64,000 nt of DNA from Janthinobacterium fluminis (lineage in GTDB: Bacteria > Pseudomonadota > Gammaproteobacteria > Burkholderiales > Burkholderiaceae_D), in NCBI RefSeq assembly GCF_028595325.1, contig NZ_JAQQXR010000016.1:1-64000 (forward strand), read 5' to 3'. The position numbers were made by a program, and so were the translations under genes. The notes under the pieces are model-generated. The model was not told the DNA's origin. It saw only the letters and a list, made by a program, of their open reading frames with translations, and did not search any database. Numbering within the stretch: the stretch's first letter is position 1; each line of letters begins with the position of its first letter. Below are positions 29,595-38,142 of this stretch, piece after piece.

Positions 29595-30623
29595 TCAAAA
29601 CCAGTCTCGGCTGCGATACCACGTGACGGTATCGGCCACGGTTTGTTCAAACGGCCTGAAATGTAATGCGAGTTCGCGCTCGCTCTTGGCGTGGTTGAAG
29701 TGGGTACGCCCGGCTTCTTTGACCATCAGCCGCACAGTGGCCAGACTGAGCAGGATAGGCCGGCCACTGATGCGCGCGTAAATTTCCTGCACTGCCGCCA
29801 AGGCGTACAGCAGCGGTAAAGGCAACTCGCGCGTCGGCGTTTTGACGTTCGCGATCTTGCCCAGCAAGGGCACCAGTTGTCGCATCGTCATGTGGCGGCC
29901 GGCCGCCAAGTATCGCTCTCCGCGCTTCCCTTGCTCCGCCGCCGTGATATGGGCATGCGCCACGTCGCGCGCGTCGACCACCGAAAAACTGCCGGGTACC
30001 AGCCCCGGCAATTTGCCGAGTACCACATCGTTGACAAATTGCCCCGACGACGTGGGGCCGATGTCGGCCGGTCCCCACATCCACCCAGGCAACACCAGGC
30101 TCGCATGCATGTCCGGGTGGCGCGCCAGAAAGCGCAGCACAGCTTGATCGGCCAAAATCTTGCTGCGGTAATAGTCGTCGGCGTCGCTCAACTCGCGCAG
30201 GCAGGTTTCGTCGATAGGCGCGCCGGGTTCTCCATTGAGCACGCCAATCGACGAGGTCTGGACAAAACGCCGGATACCGGCATCGTAAGCCTGTTCGATG
30301 AGCAACTCGGTTCCCTCCACATTGATGCGTTTGAGTTCTTGCCAGTGGCTGCCGCCCTTGTAATTGTCCCGAAAGAAGGCCGCCGTGTGGAACACGACGT
30401 CGCACCCTTGCAGCTTGCTGGCGAAGGAGGACACATCGGCCATGTCACCCAACACCAGTTCGACGCCCGCCAATCCAGCGAATTGTTGTTGACCCTTGGC
30501 CAATGAGCGGACCAGGGCCTTGACGGTGAAGCCGCGCCAGATCAGTTCACGCACGAGGTTGTTGCCGAGCAGACCTGTGGCGCCGGTGACAAACGCGGAT
30601 TGCAGTTGGGCGGTATTTTTCAT
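29595..30623 (-). CDS. NAD(P)-dependent epimerase/reductase (extended SDR, dihydroflavonol-reductase-like)
   Basis: A 342-residue Rossmann-fold protein. It has the extended-SDR nucleotide motif GATGLLGNNLV, the DMAD segment, and the catalytic YxxxK as YYRSK with an upstream SS pair (QTSSIGVLNG). The C-terminal half fits NAD-dependent epimerase/dehydratase proteins that reduce carbonyls. It is divergent from a TetR-family gene across a 112-base spacer holding three TGATATC repeats, a classic regulator/target arrangement. The substrate is unknown. Both genes lie between two tRNA-Phe-derived repeats. Confidence 0.85.
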   Translation of the reverse strand: MKNTAQLQSAFVTGATGLLGNNLVRELIWRGFTVKALVRSLAKGQQQFAGLAGVELVLGDMADVSSFASKLQGCDVVFHTAAFFRDNYKGGSHWQELKRINVEGTELLIEQAYDAGIRRFVQTSSIGVLNGEPGAPIDETCLRELSDADDYYRSKILADQAVLRFLARHPDMHASLVLPGWMWGPADIGPTSSGQFVNDVVLGKLPGLVPGSFSVVDARDVAHAHITAAEQGKRGERYLAAGRHMTMRQLVPLLGKIANVKTPTRELPLPLLYALAAVQEIYARISGRPILLSLATVRLMVKEAGRTHFNHAKSERELALHFRPFEQTVADTVTWYRSRDWF

Positions 30624-30647
30624 GTCAAGTGAATTTTAAAGTTCGAT

Positions 30648-30726
30648 TGATATCTAGTCTGGCGGCGCCAAATATAAATGTCAAGTGATATCCGAGTTTC
30701 ACGCTATCCGGCGTTCGTGTGATATC
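30648..30726. promoter_or_regulatory. Three TGATATC direct repeats in the SDR/TetR divergent promoter
   Basis: TGATATC occurs at 30648-30654, 30686-30692 and 30720-30726, spaced 38 and 34 bases, the first two preceded by related TCAAGTGA or CGATTGA sequences. GATATC is itself palindromic. They lie between the SDR and TetR start codons and are candidate operators for the TetR protein. Confidence 0.45.
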
Positions 30727-30735
30727 TTTCAGGGC

Positions 30736-31371
30736 ATGAATGAATCGACACCAAGAAAGCGGCTGAGCCGCGAGGAAAGCCAGGCGCAGACCCGCGCGCG
30801 TCTGATCGACACCGCGCAGCAGTTGTTTGTCACGAACGGATACGGGGGCACGTCGATCCGCGATATTGCCGATCGGGCTGGTTACTCGCAGGGGGCGTTC
30901 TACTCGAATTTCGCCAGCAAGGAGGAGGTGCTGTTGGAGTTGCTGCGAGGGCATATGGAAGCCGAAGGCGCGCAGCTATCCAAGATACTGGATAGCGAAG
31001 GGCACGCGCCTGAGCAGATATTTGAGGAGTTGCAGACTTGGGCCGCCACGCTCAACCACGATGCGGACTGGTGCATGATGTCGATCGAACTTCAGCTGCA
31101 CGCCAATCGTAGCCCGACGTTCGCGACCAAGTACCAGGCCGTGTGGGATGCGCACCGGGGCAGGCTCGGCGGCGTGGTCGGCAAGTTATTCGCCGCGCTT
31201 GGCCGCACGCCGCCGGCCGACCCGGAGGAGCTGGCGGCCGCCTTCATGGCGCTGACGCATGGCTTGGCGCTGCAAAGCATGGGGGCCCGGCCAGATCCGT
31301 CTGGACGGCTGATCCTGGTGTTTTTGCGCGGCCTGATCGCCAGCGCCGGGTTGGCGAGCGTAACGCGATAG
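30736..31371 (+). CDS. TetR-family transcriptional regulator
   Basis: A 211-residue regulator. The N-terminal HTH is typical: TRARLIDTAQQLFVTNGYGGTSIRDIADRAGYSQGAFYSNFASKEEVLLELL. The rest is the ligand-binding helical domain (QTWAATLNHDADWCMMSIELQLHANRSP). ATG 30736 (MNESTPRKR) is preferred over an upstream start that lacks conserved character. It is divergent from the SDR gene it probably represses. Confidence 0.9.
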   Translation: MNESTPRKRLSREESQAQTRARLIDTAQQLFVTNGYGGTSIRDIADRAGYSQGAFYSNFASKEEVLLELLRGHMEAEGAQLSKILDSEGHAPEQIFEELQTWAATLNHDADWCMMSIELQLHANRSPTFATKYQAVWDAHRGRLGGVVGKLFAALGRTPPADPEELAAAFMALTHGLALQSMGARPDPSGRLILVFLRGLIASAGLASVTR

Positions 31372-31393
31372 CGATGGGGCTCGCTACGCTCAT

Positions 31394-31437
31394 CCTCCCC
31401 AATGTTCATGTGGCATGACGACATGAACATTGGGAGG
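31394..31437. repeat. Long inverted repeat downstream of the TetR gene
   Basis: CCTCCCC-AATGTTCATGT (31394-31411) and its complement (31421-31437) form a 17-bp stem with one bulged C and the 9-base loop GGCATGACG. There is no T run, so it is not a standard terminator. It could be a bidirectional structural element or the ends of a decayed mobile unit. Confidence 0.55.
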
Positions 31438-31556
31438 CATATGTTGAAGGAAGTCGGCAACTTGCAGAAGGGGACCGTCGTGTGGCACCTTCACCGAGGT
31501 GGTAAAGTTGCAGTTACGTAAATCTGAAATCACGAGGGTCTTTGATTTCGCAAACA

Positions 31557-31645
31557 AAAACGCCAACCGGCATGGGTTGGCGTTTTGCTTAGTATGTTCT
31601 TGGTGGCCCGGGGCGGAATCGAACTGCCGACACAAGGATTTTCAA
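31557..31645 (-). repeat. tRNA-Phe-derived repeat D, distal attachment-site remnant of the large island
   Basis: The hairpin (31557-31586) is followed by 35 bases (31611-31645) matching the 3' part of tRNA-Phe from CCA to the anticodon loop, with two adjacent changes in the T stem. Identity stops at TTGAA of the anticodon loop, giving a likely crossover point. Its partner is the intact tRNA at 47875. Confidence 0.8.
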
Positions 31646-32076
31646 GTCGAACGCCGAGCAAGAATAATACCCGCAAAAGTGCGCCATGAAGGTTCTTCCG
31701 GTAGGCAGCCATTTTTCATGAATTCAGCCAGGTCGATCCTTGATGCAGGTCGGACGTTCGGTTCTCGTGGCTGATTTGCCTGGGCAAAAGCATCTCCGAT
31801 ATCTGTGCTCTTGACCACGTAGGCCGCCCATTTTCTCCTGAGAGGCCGGACAAAGACCGGCGCTTCTCTCTCCGACAAGCTGATTGCGTCAGGTACCTAC
31901 CTGACCAAATTTTTTTGCGATGTAAGTGTTGATGCGTAAAGACCGGCGTGAAGGCCAGCGGCTAACCGGCGGCAATTTTTGCTCGTCAAAAAATGCAGTC
32001 TCAGCGTTGGATTTTTTGCAAAATGTCGCGACGAAAAGAACGGCAATGAAGCGCGTATCTGACCGTACAGCTGGAG
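31646..32076. other. Island-end stretch without a supported gene
   Basis: A 78-codon minus-strand frame (31642-31878) is possible but runs into repeat D and has no family signature. The stretch has no integrase, tRNA or terminator that I can support. Confidence 0.3.
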
Positions 32077-33345
32077 TTACTTCAGGCCATGCTTATCCAA
32101 AAATTCGCGGTGCCGTCGCTCCAGTGTTTGTGGGCTTGGCATAAAAAGGAAGCGATCAGGACCAAAGCGCAAAGGCTGCCCATGTAGATGGCGATACTCC
32201 GAAAGCTGCAAGGCCGGAGCCAAGTGGACGATGCAACGTTGGTCGATCGAAAGTAGCTTTAGATCGTACAACGTATGGATATCAGCCTTTAGCAGCAGTC
32301 CGTTGCTGACACTGTAGTCCGGCTGCTCGGCATGCGGTCTGATATGTGCTGCCTCTAGCAGCTCAACGATACTGCAACCTGTTACTGCACAGCGGCGATT
32401 ATAGGCGGCCAGTAAGGCTTCACGGAACTTGGCTTGACCCCGGCGTGTCTGAATGGCTCTAAATTGGATTTCATCTGGCGTCCCGTTGTTGACTGTGTCG
32501 AACTCAGCCCCCTCGTCACCAACTACGCCCTCTGGCTTCTCACCACGAACGAGACGAGCGACACCCGTAACTGGGTTGTATTGGTGAACGTACCAATGCA
32601 CAGGATCGAGTGTTCTAAATTTCACCTCGGAAGAAGCCGTGCCTAGCTCGTCATCACCTCGCCGGTTACCAGCTGTCAGAATGGCGAAGATCGGCAGGCC
32701 TTTGCGGTACGAGGTATTGATCGCCGCATCAAAGGCGCGAGCCCGAGCGGCTTGTTGAGATGCTCTGCTTCTGCGAACAGAGTCAAATGTTAGATCTCGC
32801 GTTATTTTCTCTAATGACCGAGCGAGATCCTGATGGTTATTTTCGTAAATAATTTGGTCGTTTTCTACTGCCATGAGGTCGTGCCACATGCATAGAGCAA
32901 ACCCTTCGGTTTCCGAGCCGAAGGACCAGTTGTAGCAGTAGTTTGGATTTGCTTTGACGTCAACGACAGGTTCGCCGCGTCCGGTATAGAGCCAGTCAGC
33001 TGTGGAAATGTTGGCCAGGGCAAGGATGTCAAACAAGGTTTCTGACGTGTGCGGCTCAAGGCTCTTCAGTAAGTCCGTAGCCCCGCGCATTTCTGCGGTA
33101 AGGCGTCGAAAAACAACACTGCGTTCAGCTAGGTTGTGGCTCTCCTTCTGCCAGCCGGCCGCCAGCCATAGGTGTGCCCAGGTGTGACTGTCTTCGGTCT
33201 TGGAATTCGCCCACCATGCATCGTGCTTATAGGCAGACTTGGGGAGCACATCGTCGAGAATCCGCTCAATGTCAGCAAAGGCAAGTTTGACTATGTCACC
33301 TTCAACGCTGCGAAGGAACTGACCTAACGCGCTGTATTTGCTCAT
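32077..33345 (-). CDS. HNH endonuclease with N-terminal DUF7662-like domain
   Basis: A 422-residue protein. The N-terminal 80 residues (YSALGQFLRSVEGDIVKLAFADIE ... HDAWWANSKTEDSHTWAHLWLAAGWQ) resemble DUF7662, a presumed nucleic-acid-binding module. The middle is an unassigned domain. The C-terminal part is an HNH nuclease: CAVTGCSIVELLEAAHIRPHAE, then NGLLLKADIHTLYDLKLLSID, which provides the three metal-site residues. It begins 40 bases after the SIR2 gene on the same strand. A restriction or anti-phage role is inferred. Confidence 0.85.
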   Translation of the reverse strand: MSKYSALGQFLRSVEGDIVKLAFADIERILDDVLPKSAYKHDAWWANSKTEDSHTWAHLWLAAGWQKESHNLAERSVVFRRLTAEMRGATDLLKSLEPHTSETLFDILALANISTADWLYTGRGEPVVDVKANPNYCYNWSFGSETEGFALCMWHDLMAVENDQIIYENNHQDLARSLEKITRDLTFDSVRRSRASQQAARARAFDAAINTSYRKGLPIFAILTAGNRRGDDELGTASSEVKFRTLDPVHWYVHQYNPVTGVARLVRGEKPEGVVGDEGAEFDTVNNGTPDEIQFRAIQTRRGQAKFREALLAAYNRRCAVTGCSIVELLEAAHIRPHAEQPDYSVSNGLLLKADIHTLYDLKLLSIDQRCIVHLAPALQLSEYRHLHGQPLRFGPDRFLFMPSPQTLERRHREFLDKHGLK

Positions 33346-33385
33346 TGGTTTTCTCTTTTCTTATTCTTTATGCACGTGCCGCGCC

Positions 33386-35149
33386 TTACCAGCGCTGGCG
33401 ACTCCATTCAGCTGCGACTGGTTCGATCTTGTCTAGAATCTCCAGGCACTGCTGAGCCGACGTTCCGAAGATTGAGGATAGGACGTAGGGCGACTGGTCC
33501 CCCGCCGTCGTAAGCGAATCACGAAATTCCTTCATGAGCTGGCTATACCTGTCCGAGCGATAAATGAAATTGCCAAACGGAACCCAAAAATGGCCGTCAT
33601 TGGCACGTATCGAATGGGCATACGCGAGCGACCAAAGGAATTCCAACTTGTCAAAGCCATTTCTGTATTCCTGATCGCTCTGAAAAAGGCGACCGCCAAA
33701 CGGAGCAAAATAGTCTTCAAGCCATGAGTTTAATGGCAAATAGTGACGATCTTTTCCGGGTAGGAGTTTTGCGCCTGCCGTGCCACGTTCGAACATCGCA
33801 ACCGGATTGAGGGCCACGACAGCCAGTACGTCATTCCGATGTTCCTTTACAATTCTTGTGGAAAATAGCTCGCGAAGGACGTTTAGATTTCCTGCAGCGA
33901 CCGCTCCTAGCCCCAAAGCATAAGCGATCAAGCACGCCGGGTATCGTTGAAATTCGACAAGCGCCACCAAGCCACTTTCATGCTTGCGTTGCGAAACCTT
34001 GGCGACGGATCGCAACCAAGGCTTTAACTGCTCTGGTTTTGCCCAATACCCAGCGACGGCTGCCATTTCAATAAGCGTCGTTGATACAGCCTCGTAAGCA
34101 TGGACGCGATCACCCAACGATTTGCTATCTAGGTCGCGCGGACTCATGTCGAATTTTTGACCATGCATGACATTGAGAACTCGATTCGTCTCTTCTGATA
34201 CAAGGTCATCAAGCTGAATGGCATATTTCTCTTCAGACAGGTACTTTTTCAAGCTGGCGACGGCGGCAGCTGTAGACAAGGGATGTGGCTGAGAAAATGA
34301 TTCAAGTATGGTTACCAATTCGCCTAGCTTTGAAAAAAAGGCGTCCGCGCCGCCGATTGGAACGACATGCGCAGCTCGGCGTTTAATCAGGTCTTGCGCT
34401 TGCATGCCGGGATCACCGCGAGTTGCCCAGTACGTCGAGAACCGCCGATAGGGGGCGCGAACAAGTGCGGCGCGCAACGCATCGTCCCATTCAGCAGACC
34501 ATCCACAAACAATCAGGCCGTACTCATCAAATACGCGGTCAAGCAGTTGCTTGAATTCCTCTGGATACTCCGCAAGCTCACTGGCTGTATTTCGAATGCG
34601 AGTGTCAAGGTAATCGCCGTGAATCTTTATAATTGTGCAAGCTGTGTGTACGAGCGGTAAAGCCCCCGCAATATGATCGACAGAACTTAAGACCGTAGGA
34701 ACGACGCCAACATCATGTAGAGCTAGTTCAGTCAATTTGTCGAAATTTGTCGTCAGAATTACGCGGACAAAGCCAGCCTTTACAAGATTCGCGATGGCCC
34801 GATGCGCTGGCGTCGGTTGCTTATCACCTTCGGACCGCTCCTCATCTGTAGGCTCCAAATATGCGCGGACAAGCTGCTGGCGTTCGGCAGGGCTCTTGCA
34901 TAACACATCAAGTAGTTCTGAGTAGTCTGGTTGTTTCCCGAACGTCGCCAAATACCACGCCGATGGATCAGGTTCGCACTCCGCACCTTGCAATGCTGCG
35001 ACCTTCCGTACTAAGTCCAATGTAATTTCCCAGCCGGTTGGAATCTTAGATGACCGGGAAACGCCGGACCCGAGTAGGAGCGCATAGACTCCTTTATTGG
35101 TAGAAATTGAAAACGCGAGTGAACTAATAGGATCGATTTCTGCGGGCAT
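33386..35149 (-). CDS. SIR2-domain protein (putative NAD-depleting defence effector)
   Basis: A 587-residue protein. The N-terminal 270 residues are a SIR2 domain: LLLGSGVSRSSKIPTGWEI near residue 25, TTNFDKLTELAL near 136 and IIKIHGDYLD near 170, with the catalytic-site His in KIHGDY. The C-terminal 300 residues are helical and of unknown type and may sense infection. SIR2 proteins in Thoeris, DSR and SIR2-Argonaute systems hydrolyse NAD+ to abort infection. Its operon partner here is a DUF7662-HNH protein rather than HerA, Argonaute or a TIR protein. Confidence 0.85.
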   Translation of the reverse strand: MPAEIDPISSLAFSISTNKGVYALLLGSGVSRSSKIPTGWEITLDLVRKVAALQGAECEPDPSAWYLATFGKQPDYSELLDVLCKSPAERQQLVRAYLEPTDEERSEGDKQPTPAHRAIANLVKAGFVRVILTTNFDKLTELALHDVGVVPTVLSSVDHIAGALPLVHTACTIIKIHGDYLDTRIRNTASELAEYPEEFKQLLDRVFDEYGLIVCGWSAEWDDALRAALVRAPYRRFSTYWATRGDPGMQAQDLIKRRAAHVVPIGGADAFFSKLGELVTILESFSQPHPLSTAAAVASLKKYLSEEKYAIQLDDLVSEETNRVLNVMHGQKFDMSPRDLDSKSLGDRVHAYEAVSTTLIEMAAVAGYWAKPEQLKPWLRSVAKVSQRKHESGLVALVEFQRYPACLIAYALGLGAVAAGNLNVLRELFSTRIVKEHRNDVLAVVALNPVAMFERGTAGAKLLPGKDRHYLPLNSWLEDYFAPFGGRLFQSDQEYRNGFDKLEFLWSLAYAHSIRANDGHFWVPFGNFIYRSDRYSQLMKEFRDSLTTAGDQSPYVLSSIFGTSAQQCLEILDKIEPVAAEWSRQRW

Positions 35150-35321
35150 GTTGTGCTCGTGGCGGCTGTAAGGATTGCATAACTATACGCCCCGGACACG
35201 CAATATTGCTGTGCAGCTTTACGTCGCTGCATTGAAGTGAACCGTGGCCTTGCACCTGTGCTTATCTGGGCCACAAAACAAGGCTGCTTACTTTTTCATG
35301 CGTTTTTGCGCGTTTTTCAAC

Positions 35322-35360
35322 TTGACAATGCGATTTTATCCTTCTAGACTTAGTTAAGTC
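35322..35360 (+). promoter_or_regulatory. Promoter with overlapping palindrome before the RAMA-like gene
   Basis: TTGACA (35322-35327), a 17-base spacer and TAGACT (35345-35350) form a good sigma-70 promoter. A perfect 14-base palindrome, GACTTAGTTAAGTC (35347-35360), overlaps the -10 box and the expected start of transcription. That position suits a repressor, possibly the gene's own product. Confidence 0.6.
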
Positions 35361-35379
35361 AAAATAAGGGGAAAAACGT

Positions 35380-35820
35380 ATGAAAACGCAAATATCAGTG
35401 CCGGTACATACTCAACAATTTCTTGAGTTGGTAAATTTTCTTCGCAGCAACGGAGACCCGCGCGACCCGGTCGAGATCGTGTCTATCGCAATCGACTACT
35501 GGCTTGATAACGCCAGTTGGAAGCCGGAACTCTTGTCAGAAAGCGATACCCGTGGCTACCAGTGGAAGAACCTGTTTCTGGCCAGCGGCACTCAGATCCG
35601 CATGCAGTACAAGGGCGCGTATTTCTACGCAAAGGTAGATGGTGACGAAATTATCTACGACGGCAAACCGATTTCACCCGGCAGTTTGGCAAACACTATC
35701 GCGGGAAATAGTCGTAACGCATGGCGAGACCTTTGGGTTAAGCGCCCGGAAGACAAGGAATGGAAGCTTGCGGACGAGTGCCGGTCGGAGGTTGCCATTG
35801 ACCCACTGATCAAGTCGTGA
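35380..35820 (+). CDS. RAMA-like domain protein
   Basis: A 146-residue protein. The N-terminal 50 residues (ISVPVHTQQFLELVNFLRS ... VEIVSIAIDYWL) resemble a ribbon-helix-helix region. The rest matches the RAMA-type module found with restriction systems: GYQWKNLFLASGTQIRM, YFYAKVDGDEIIYDGKPISP, SRNAWRDLWVKRPEDKEWKLADE. Such modules are thought to bind modified DNA or RNA. It is transcribed against the surrounding defence genes from its own promoter with an overlapping palindrome, so it may be an autoregulated regulator. AAGGGG precedes ATG 35380. Confidence 0.65.
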   Translation: MKTQISVPVHTQQFLELVNFLRSNGDPRDPVEIVSIAIDYWLDNASWKPELLSESDTRGYQWKNLFLASGTQIRMQYKGAYFYAKVDGDEIIYDGKPISPGSLANTIAGNSRNAWRDLWVKRPEDKEWKLADECRSEVAIDPLIKS

Positions 35821-36019
35821 CAGCTGGGGCAGTTTGGGAGGCAGTATGGATCGGTTGGGTACATCGCCGAGCGCTGCCCGAAGCGCCAGGACGCGGCAGA
35901 TGGTCCCCAAAGAAGCGACCTTCACAGAGACGTGAATCAGCGCGCCCGATCTGCTATACGAACAGCAAACAGCCACAAATTATGCCCCTTTTGCCTGGAG
36001 ACGGGCACCTCTGACGAGG

Positions 36020-36920
36020 TTAAGGAGGGTTCGCATCTTCATGAGAAGTGTCACTAGCAACATTCCAAACAGCTGCCCACCTGGCGACGCGGTGAAGAGC
36101 ACGGCAAGCGGGACTAGAAACCCTCCATGCGACGAGCGCATGGAGGATTGGTGGTGCTATTACTGACCTGAGAGATAGACTGGCTTTTGTGCGTGTGTAG
36201 GGCAGTGAGTTCGTCGCGGCGACAATGCGAACGAACGGTTGGTACGAGAATGAAGGCTGGAACTTGCGTTCTGCTTCCACCCAGTCGCCGGCGACGATGG
36301 CCTTCAGATAGCGGCTGGCCAGGCACAGTTTCTTAGCGACGAACACGATGCCACTGTGCCCGAAGATCAGATTACTGAAGTCGAGTGAATGGATGCTGTT
36401 GAGATTTTCGCGCAGCACGAGGCGCTGGCCTAGTTGGCGCTGTAGAGCGGAATACTGTGGCTTTAGCGTGACGATGTCGGCGGTTGGTAGTGGCGGCAAG
36501 ACCAGTGAGTATTCGATGTCAAATCCCGCCCATTCGTGCCGGTAGCGCGCGATGCCGCCGAGTACGTCGGCGTCCAGTGAGATCGAGACGTAATCCACGA
36601 GCCCCCTGAGCTTTGCTACATGCTGGATTTCGCGGGTAATGATCCTGACCTTGTAACCATGTTCCTTGATGGTCTGGATCATCGCGAGCAATTCGGGGCC
36701 GTATTCCTCGAACTTGTATAAGGGATCGGCACCGCCACTGATCGTGATAAACGACTTATCACATTGCGTGATGAAGGCGGCCAGTGCTTCTTTAGTTTGA
36801 CCGCCGTGGGGCAGCAGTGGCGAATCGCGCCAGTTGCAGTATGAGCAGGGCCTTGGCGCACCCGAAGCCCTTCTTCTTCCAGTTCACGATGATGGTGAAA
36901 TTCTGGCTTGGTTGTTTCAT
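36020..36920 (-). pseudogene. Radical SAM protein gene with a frameshift inside its iron-sulfur motif
   Basis: From ATG 36920 (AAGGAA upstream) the frame reads MKQPSQNFTIIVNWKKKGFGCAKA and then loses homology; one base further the other frame continues CSYCNWRDSPLLPHGGQTKE and runs to ISGGADPLYKFEEYGPELLA and beyond. Removing one C from the CCC run near 36848-36850 restores CxxxCxxC (C-AKA-C-SY-C), the radical SAM cluster motif, and the ISGGADP segment is the usual GGEP-like SAM-binding turn. So the gene is frameshifted at its active site, or the sequence has a homopolymer error. Residues after about 36190 look atypical. It follows the gene at 36953 by 32 bases. The reaction is unknown. Confidence 0.75.
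36122..36146 (-). terminator. Hairpin at the end of the radical SAM gene
   Basis: A perfect 10-bp stem, CCTCCATGCG (36122-36131) and CGCATGGAGG (36137-36146), has a 5-base loop. On the minus strand only a weak GTTTC run follows, so termination is possible but uncertain. It lies inside the open frame, which suggests that the real gene ended upstream of 36150. Confidence 0.4.
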
Positions 36921-36952
36921 TTGAATTTCCTTCGGGGGCTTACGAGGGGGCG

Positions 36953-37411
36953 TTATTGCTGTTTTTTTCGCGGCAAGGACAGCGTCTTTTTGGCGGTCGG
37001 CGCCGGTTCGGTGCTGGTCTCGGCCTTGCCATTGCCGGTATCGGGGAGCTCAATCTGTGTTCCGGGTTCCGCCAGCAGTGCCGTTTTCCACCCTTCCACA
37101 TTGCCGATTGCGATGTGCTTGGATTCTGCGTCGAGTGCAGCGCCTAACAAGCCCTCACTGCGCAGGATCGCGGCCAGGAAGCCGGCGTTATTGCTGCTGA
37201 GGCCGACGAAGGCATCCTTGAGCGCTTTAGATGGGAATGCCTTGCCTGCCTCACATTTTGCGAGGCAGGCCTCGACCTTCGGGAATGGAACCAACTCGCG
37301 GCTAAAGTAGCCACCGCTTTCGTTGCCGGTGATCGAGATGAGGAGATCATGCCGATTGATGGGCTTCCTGCTCTGCCATTCCCAGCTGGGGTTGGCGCTG
37401 ATCTTCAGCAT
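36953..37411 (-). CDS. Protein of unknown function upstream of the radical SAM gene
   Basis: A 152-residue protein beginning LKISANPSWEWQSRKPINRHDLLISITG, followed by a helical core (KALKDAFVGLSSNNAGFLAAILRSEGLLG) and a polar Pro/Lys-rich tail (APTAKKTLSLPRKKQQ). AAAGGAA stands about 6 bases before ATG 37411. It is 32 bases from the radical SAM start, so it may be a partner or substrate of that enzyme. I do not recognise the family. Confidence 0.55.
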   Translation of the reverse strand: MLKISANPSWEWQSRKPINRHDLLISITGNESGGYFSRELVPFPKVEACLAKCEAGKAFPSKALKDAFVGLSSNNAGFLAAILRSEGLLGAALDAESKHIAIGNVEGWKTALLAEPGTQIELPDTGNGKAETSTEPAPTAKKTLSLPRKKQQ

Positions 37412-37438
37412 GGCTGTTCCTTTCTGTTTTGTTGAGAC

Positions 37439-37472
37439 GAAAAAAAGCCCAAGGCCGTAATGGCTTCGGGCT
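37439..37472 (-). terminator. Rho-independent terminator after the exported protein gene
   Basis: On the minus strand AGCCCGAAGCC, a short loop and GGCCTTGGGCT (one A-C mismatch, one G-U) are followed by seven T. It lies about 85 bases after the stop of the gene at 37559 and before the gene at 36953. Confidence 0.7.
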
Positions 37473-37558
37473 GCGACGATTTGTCGGAAGACGACCAGAT
37501 CATTAGCGAAGGCTTGCGGACCGGCCCCATCGCTAATTTCTAAGAGGGCCGTGGATGG

Positions 37559-38116
37559 TTAGAAGACCACGTTGAATTTACCCTTGTATTGCGGATCACT
37601 CGCCAGTGATTTGCGGATCGCCGAGTTGATGACCTGTTGGGCAAAGCCATCAGGTCGGAATTTGACGCCACTCGTGGCTTCACCGGGGCTGACGAACATC
37701 ACTACCTCAGACGTTGTCGAGAACGGCTCAACGTCGAAGTTGATGTAGCCCTTTTCTATCTTGAAATCGTCATTGGCTTCGTACTTGAAGTTGCAGACGG
37801 TTCGCCCATTGGCGGAACGCACGCCTTTGGTGGCGGCATCGGTGAAGCGATATGCCAGCTTCTTGCTGATCGATTTCGGAAGCGCATAGGTGTCAAGTTT
37901 GACGATAGGGCGGCCCCACATGGGGTCTACCATATTCCCGAATTCGTCCAGGCTCACGTTCTTCATCGCACGCGGCCCGGCGGCAGCAAGATGGCTCGCC
38001 ATCTGCTTGTTGGTGGAGGGGATGTAGGCGCTACAGTCCTGCGCTGCAAGTACAGAGCCCGACAACAACGCTATCGGTATGCTTGCGGCGGTGATGCCAA
38101 ATTTCAGACGTTTCAT
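37559..38116 (-). CDS. Exported protein of unknown function
   Basis: A 185-residue protein with a signal peptide (FGITAASIPIALLSGSVLAAQ). The mature part has two cysteines (QDCSAYIP and GRTVCNFKYEAND), likely a disulfide, and an even mix of predicted strands (KIEKGYINFDVEPFS; TTSEVVMFVSPGEA). AAGGAA precedes ATG 38116. It stands between two terminators, so it is probably its own transcription unit despite the defence-island surroundings. The family is not recognised. Confidence 0.65.
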   Translation of the reverse strand: MKRLKFGITAASIPIALLSGSVLAAQDCSAYIPSTNKQMASHLAAAGPRAMKNVSLDEFGNMVDPMWGRPIVKLDTYALPKSISKKLAYRFTDAATKGVRSANGRTVCNFKYEANDDFKIEKGYINFDVEPFSTTSEVVMFVSPGEATSGVKFRPDGFAQQVINSAIRKSLASDPQYKGKFNVVF

Positions 38117-38142
38117 GATTTCCTTTTCTGCGATGGAATAAA

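Noticed and set aside
31642..31878. 78-codon minus-strand frame next to repeat D, considered as an integrase remnant
   Set aside because: None of the tyrosine recombinase catalytic motifs is present and the frame enters the tRNA-derived repeat.
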